Origin: Deltaproteobacteria bacterium
Lineage (GTDB): Bacteria; Desulfobacterota; Dissulfuribacteria; Dissulfuribacterales; QOAL01
NCBI GenBank assembly: GCA_015486425.1
Contig: WFRQ01000249.1
Location: 1 to 16,313 of the forward strand
Reading direction: 5' to 3'
DNA length: 16,313 nucleotides
Shown one piece after another: positions 13,998-16,313 of the stretch. Every line of letters begins with the position of its first letter. The first letter of the stretch is position 1. The notes under the pieces were generated by a model. That model searched no databases. It was not told the DNA's origin and saw only the letters and a program-made list of their open reading frames with translations. The translations under genes were made by a program, and so were the position numbers.

Positions 13998-15244
13998 GCG
14001 GATTCTATCACAAGAGAACTGTTGGTGCCGCCAAACCCTGATGCATTGCAGAGAAACCGGCGCAGGGACAGGGGTGTGGTCTTTTTGTAAATATCAAGAA
14101 ATGCTGCTCGTTCATCAAGTTTTTCAAGATTGGGATGGCCTGCCACAAAGCCGCCCTGTGCCATTATCAGGCCGTAAACCACCTGTGAAGCCCCTGCCAT
14201 CCAGAATTCATGGCCAGTCAGGGCCTTGGGGGCACATACAGGAGGCCGGGTTCCATTTTCCGGGAAAAGAGACCTGATGGCATCAGCCTCGGCAAGATCA
14301 CCAGCCTGGGTTGATGTTGCGTGTGCCAGAATAAGATCAATACTGCCAGGGCTGACATCCGCCTGATCCATTGCCTGCTTCATTGCCCTCCTGATCCCAT
14401 CCCCGCTTGGAACCGAGATATGATGACCATCAGCCGCATGGCCATACCCTCTCACCCTGCCAAGGATACACGCCCCCCGTCTCCTTGCCCTGTCTTCGGA
14501 TTCAAGAATTAATACAGCCGCTCCGCCGCTGGGAACAAGACCGTCACGAGCAATGTCAAAGGGACGTGAAGAGGCCTGCGGCTCATGCTCACGCATGGAA
14601 AATGCGCCAAGCGCATCAAAACTGCACATGGATTCCCATGATATCTCCTGGGCCCCGCCACATATAACACAACTCTGTCTGCCGGAGGCTATGAGGGCCG
14701 CAGCCTGCCCGATTGCCATTGCCCCGCTTGCGCAGGCGCTGCTCATGGTCCACGAGACGCCTTTCAAACCAAGAAAAGTTGCAAAATTCAGTGATATAGT
14801 GCTGTTAAGCAGCCTGAATATATGACCACTCCCGATATTGCGGCTTATCCCCTCTTTTCTGAGAATATCCACCTGTTCCACTGCCGTTGCAGCCGAGGAA
14901 TCATTACCGAATACAATACCCGCATCTTCACGCCCCTTGAACTGTTCAAGCCCCAGGCCAGCCTTTTCCGCAGCCTCCTCAAGGGCTGCCCATGCCCACA
15001 GCCCGAATTCAGGAAGTGTCTTTCGCATCTTTCGCGAAAGACTTCTCGGAATCTCAAACCCCTGTATTATGCCTGAAAGACCACTCCTGAAACCAAGAGC
15101 CTTTCTTTCAGACAGGAAGCAAATGCCGCTTTTCCCCTCACGAAGCGCATTCCCCACCGCCTTGCAACCGATACCAAGACAGGATACGATACCTAAGCCT
15201 GTAATAACAGGGATGTTCCTTCGTATTTCTGATTGATTATCCAT
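13994..15244 (-). CDS. Beta-ketoacyl synthase with unusual EFWMAG loop (first gene of operon)
   Basis: A 416-residue condensing enzyme with all three catalytic residues: C171 in SSACASGAMAIG, H308 in ILAHATST and H345 in ALTGHEFWMAGAS. The last motif is normally TGHxLGAAG; here bulky residues (E346, F347, W348, M349) follow the histidine, which may reshape the acyl pocket or the condensation site. FGGTNSSLVIE closes the protein. The ATG at 15244 follows a weak GCGC-rich leader rather than a strong ribosome site. It is the first minus-strand gene, divergent from a lipoprotein gene, and overlaps the oxidoreductase gene by 4 bp. It may be a modifying KS rather than the main elongation enzyme. 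Confidence 0.93.
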   Translation of the reverse strand: MDNQSEIRRNIPVITGLGIVSCLGIGCKAVGNALREGKSGICFLSERKALGFRSGLSGIIQGFEIPRSLSRKMRKTLPEFGLWAWAALEEAAEKAGLGLEQFKGREDAGIVFGNDSSAATAVEQVDILRKEGISRNIGSGHIFRLLNSTISLNFATFLGLKGVSWTMSSACASGAMAIGQAAALIASGRQSCVICGGAQEISWESMCSFDALGAFSMREHEPQASSRPFDIARDGLVPSGGAAVLILESEDRARRRGACILGRVRGYGHAADGHHISVPSGDGIRRAMKQAMDQADVSPGSIDLILAHATSTQAGDLAEADAIRSLFPENGTRPPVCAPKALTGHEFWMAGASQVVYGLIMAQGGFVAGHPNLEKLDERAAFLDIYKKTTPLSLRRFLCNASGFGGTNSSLVIESA

Positions 15245-15375
15245 GGAAAGCGCCTGTGAAGACCTGCTCCTGAAGCTGTGTATTCATAAAGGCAAAATGC
15301 TACCAGAATTTCAGTCTGCTTCCAAGCTTTTAGACTTTTTTGTCACTGGAAGAGCAGTAAAAAAGAACTGTCACC
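15245..15375. promoter_or_regulatory. Divergent intergenic region, probable operon promoter
   Basis: This 131-bp gap separates the divergent operon and lipoprotein gene and must hold the main promoter if the operon starts here. On the minus strand TTGGAA, a 17-bp spacer and TAGCAT form a weak sigma70-like candidate. No clear operator palindrome was seen. The T/A-rich tract near 15331-15365 lies upstream of both starts. The promoter call rests mainly on position. Confidence 0.35.
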
Positions 15376-15888
15376 ATGAAAATTAAATTCATCTCTCACT
15401 GCAGAAAATTTTGCCTGTTTGTACTCATGATTTTACTGCTTCTCTCAGGCTGCATGTTCCACAAAGTAGAACAGGACCTGAAGGCGCACAGCAGGATGGT
15501 TACCATCAGGGGCAGGGTCATTGACGAGTTCAAGCCTGACGCGCACGTGGTGGCTGTGCTTCTCGACGTCAGCAACCCTGCGAATCCCAGACTTATGAAC
15601 CTGATAGACATGGGACGGCCAGGAAGTTTCTCGTTCCAGGCAGTGCCAGGACACTATCGAATTTTTGCTTATGAAAGCACTGCCGGAGAACAAATTTACA
15701 ATAAAACAGACCGGATAGGCAGGTCGGAACCCATAGATGCTACAAACCCCGGCTCGGTTGTGGACATTGAGATCAAAATACCCGAAAGAGTCAACGCAGT
15801 TATTGCCGGACGCGCTGAACAGATCAAAAGCAATCTGAAAAAGGATATTGCACGAATATACAGTTTACAAACGGTGATTAGGGGCTGA
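15376..15888 (+). CDS. Lipoprotein, possibly truncated
   Basis: A 170-residue secreted protein with a classic lipoprotein signal: basic start (KIKFISHCRK), hydrophobic core and lipobox LLSGC with C26 as the lipidated cysteine. Methionine at +2 favours the outer membrane. The mature part reads like a regulatory beta-sandwich domain (MVTIRGRVIDE, HVVAVLLD, GSFSFQAVPGHYRIFAYE). I recall such domains before an alpha/beta-hydrolase domain in longer lipoproteins of about 400 residues; no hydrolase motif is present here. The TGA stop (15886-15888) lies within the terminal repeat of element B, where the end reads GGGGCTGACC instead of the usual GGGGCTGTCC. The gene may therefore have lost its C-terminal part. 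A role with the operon is possible only by position. Confidence 0.8.
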   Translation: MKIKFISHCRKFCLFVLMILLLLSGCMFHKVEQDLKAHSRMVTIRGRVIDEFKPDAHVVAVLLDVSNPANPRLMNLIDMGRPGSFSFQAVPGHYRIFAYESTAGEQIYNKTDRIGRSEPIDATNPGSVVDIEIKIPERVNAVIAGRAEQIKSNLKKDIARIYSLQTVIRG

Positions 15889-16062
15889 CCAAAAATAAGT
15901 TGTATGATTGCCCGCTCAGATTTAGGTCAGGCTGAGTTGAACTGATTGAGCAAAACCGCAGGCGTAGCCGGGCTACGTTGAGGATTTTGTGATTGAAGTT
16001 CGGCTCAGGATGGCATGAAGATGAGATGTGAAATCGCGAAGTTATTTTTGGACAACCCCTTA
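15879..16062. mobile_element. 184-bp MITE-like inverted-repeat element, copy B
   Basis: This is the second copy of the element at 5983-6166, inverted relative to it. The ends are GGGGCTGACCAAAAATAAG and, read inward from the right, GGGGTTGTCCAAAAATAAC. The internal sequence is almost identical to copy A over its full length, including the central CGTAGC/GCTACG stem. It overlaps the end of the lipoprotein gene and could form a long hairpin in its transcript. Confidence 0.85.
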
Positions 16063-16313
16063 CACCCTCTTAATATAAGCCATTCTTTCGGTCTTTTTCT
16101 TAAAAATAATTCCCCCCTTGCACCTGATAAAAGTCGTACTTAATATAAAAACCGCAGCAGAGGTACAACACTCGTATATACGGATCCATAGAAGTGGTGA
16201 TTGCATGCAACACATTGTTATTGTGAATCTTTGAATGTAAACATTTTCCTTGTGTTACTCTACTCGGGCAAATGTATATTGAATTGAAAATGTACCAACC
16301 GGAGGATTAAAAA
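16063..16313 (+). promoter_or_regulatory. Intergenic region with ribosome site for a gene beyond the right edge
   Basis: No credible ORF is found in these 251 bp. The window ends with GGAGG at 16301-16305 plus eight bases, which is the right distance for a start codon at 16314, so a plus-strand gene probably begins just outside. TATATT at 16275-16280 could be its -10 box, but no good -35 is seen at 16-18 bp. The palindrome TTGCATGCAA (16201-16210) is the only other notable pattern. The ribosome site is good and the promoter is weak. Confidence 0.5.

Noticed and set aside
15290..15330. Sigma54-like TGG...TTGCC on the minus strand upstream of the operon
   Set aside because: The spacing between the GG and GC elements is nine bases rather than ten and the flanks do not match the consensus.

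Overview
The window is mostly one long biosynthetic operon on the minus strand, running from 15244 off the left edge. It encodes enzymes of a specialised fatty-acid/polyketide lipid. No phylogenetic marker is present. The mix of genes (several beta-ketoacyl synthases, a half ketosynthase, ACPs, radical SAM enzymes and a CrtI-like oxidoreductase), the roughly 50% GC and the many small palindromic intergenic repeats suggest a Gram-negative anaerobe, with Desulfobacterota my best guess. That is an inference from gene content.

Layout in transcription order. Module 1 (15244-8972): ketosynthase, FAD/NAD(P) oxidoreductase, ketosynthase, acyl carrier protein, PlsC-type acyltransferase and PaaK-like acyl-activating ligase. 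All are joined by overlapping stop/start codons. A 1.8-kb AT-richer island (8971-7201) follows, with an AAA ATPase/DUF4143 gene and several palindromic repeats. It looks like an insertion into the operon. Module 2 (7200-1940): a SPASM-type radical SAM gene broken by a one-base frameshift, a 184-bp inverted-repeat element, a stand-alone N-terminal ketosynthase half without an active-site cysteine, a B12-binding-type radical SAM protein, a glycosyltransferase 2-DUF2062 protein and an LpxL/HtrB-like acyltransferase. Module 3 (1764 to beyond 1): a second ACP, a third ketosynthase and the start of another ketosynthase-like protein, probably its chain-length-factor partner.

At the right end a divergent lipoprotein gene (15376-15888) stops inside a second copy of the 184-bp element. 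It is followed by about 250 bp without a gene. The window ends on a good ribosome binding site for a gene that starts just outside.

Proposed logic (inference): the ligase activates a carboxylic acid starter and loads an ACP; ketosynthase pairs extend it; the CrtI-like enzyme and the radical SAM enzymes modify the chain; the PlsC, GT2 and HtrB-like enzymes attach it to a glycerol, sugar or lipid carrier at the membrane. The set resembles aryl-polyene/flexirubin clusters (KS, half-KS, two ACPs, ligase, GT2, HtrB). The CrtI-like and B12-radical SAM enzymes recall gene sets proposed for ladderane lipids. Ketoreductase, dehydratase, thioesterase and exporter genes are not in the window and may lie to the left.
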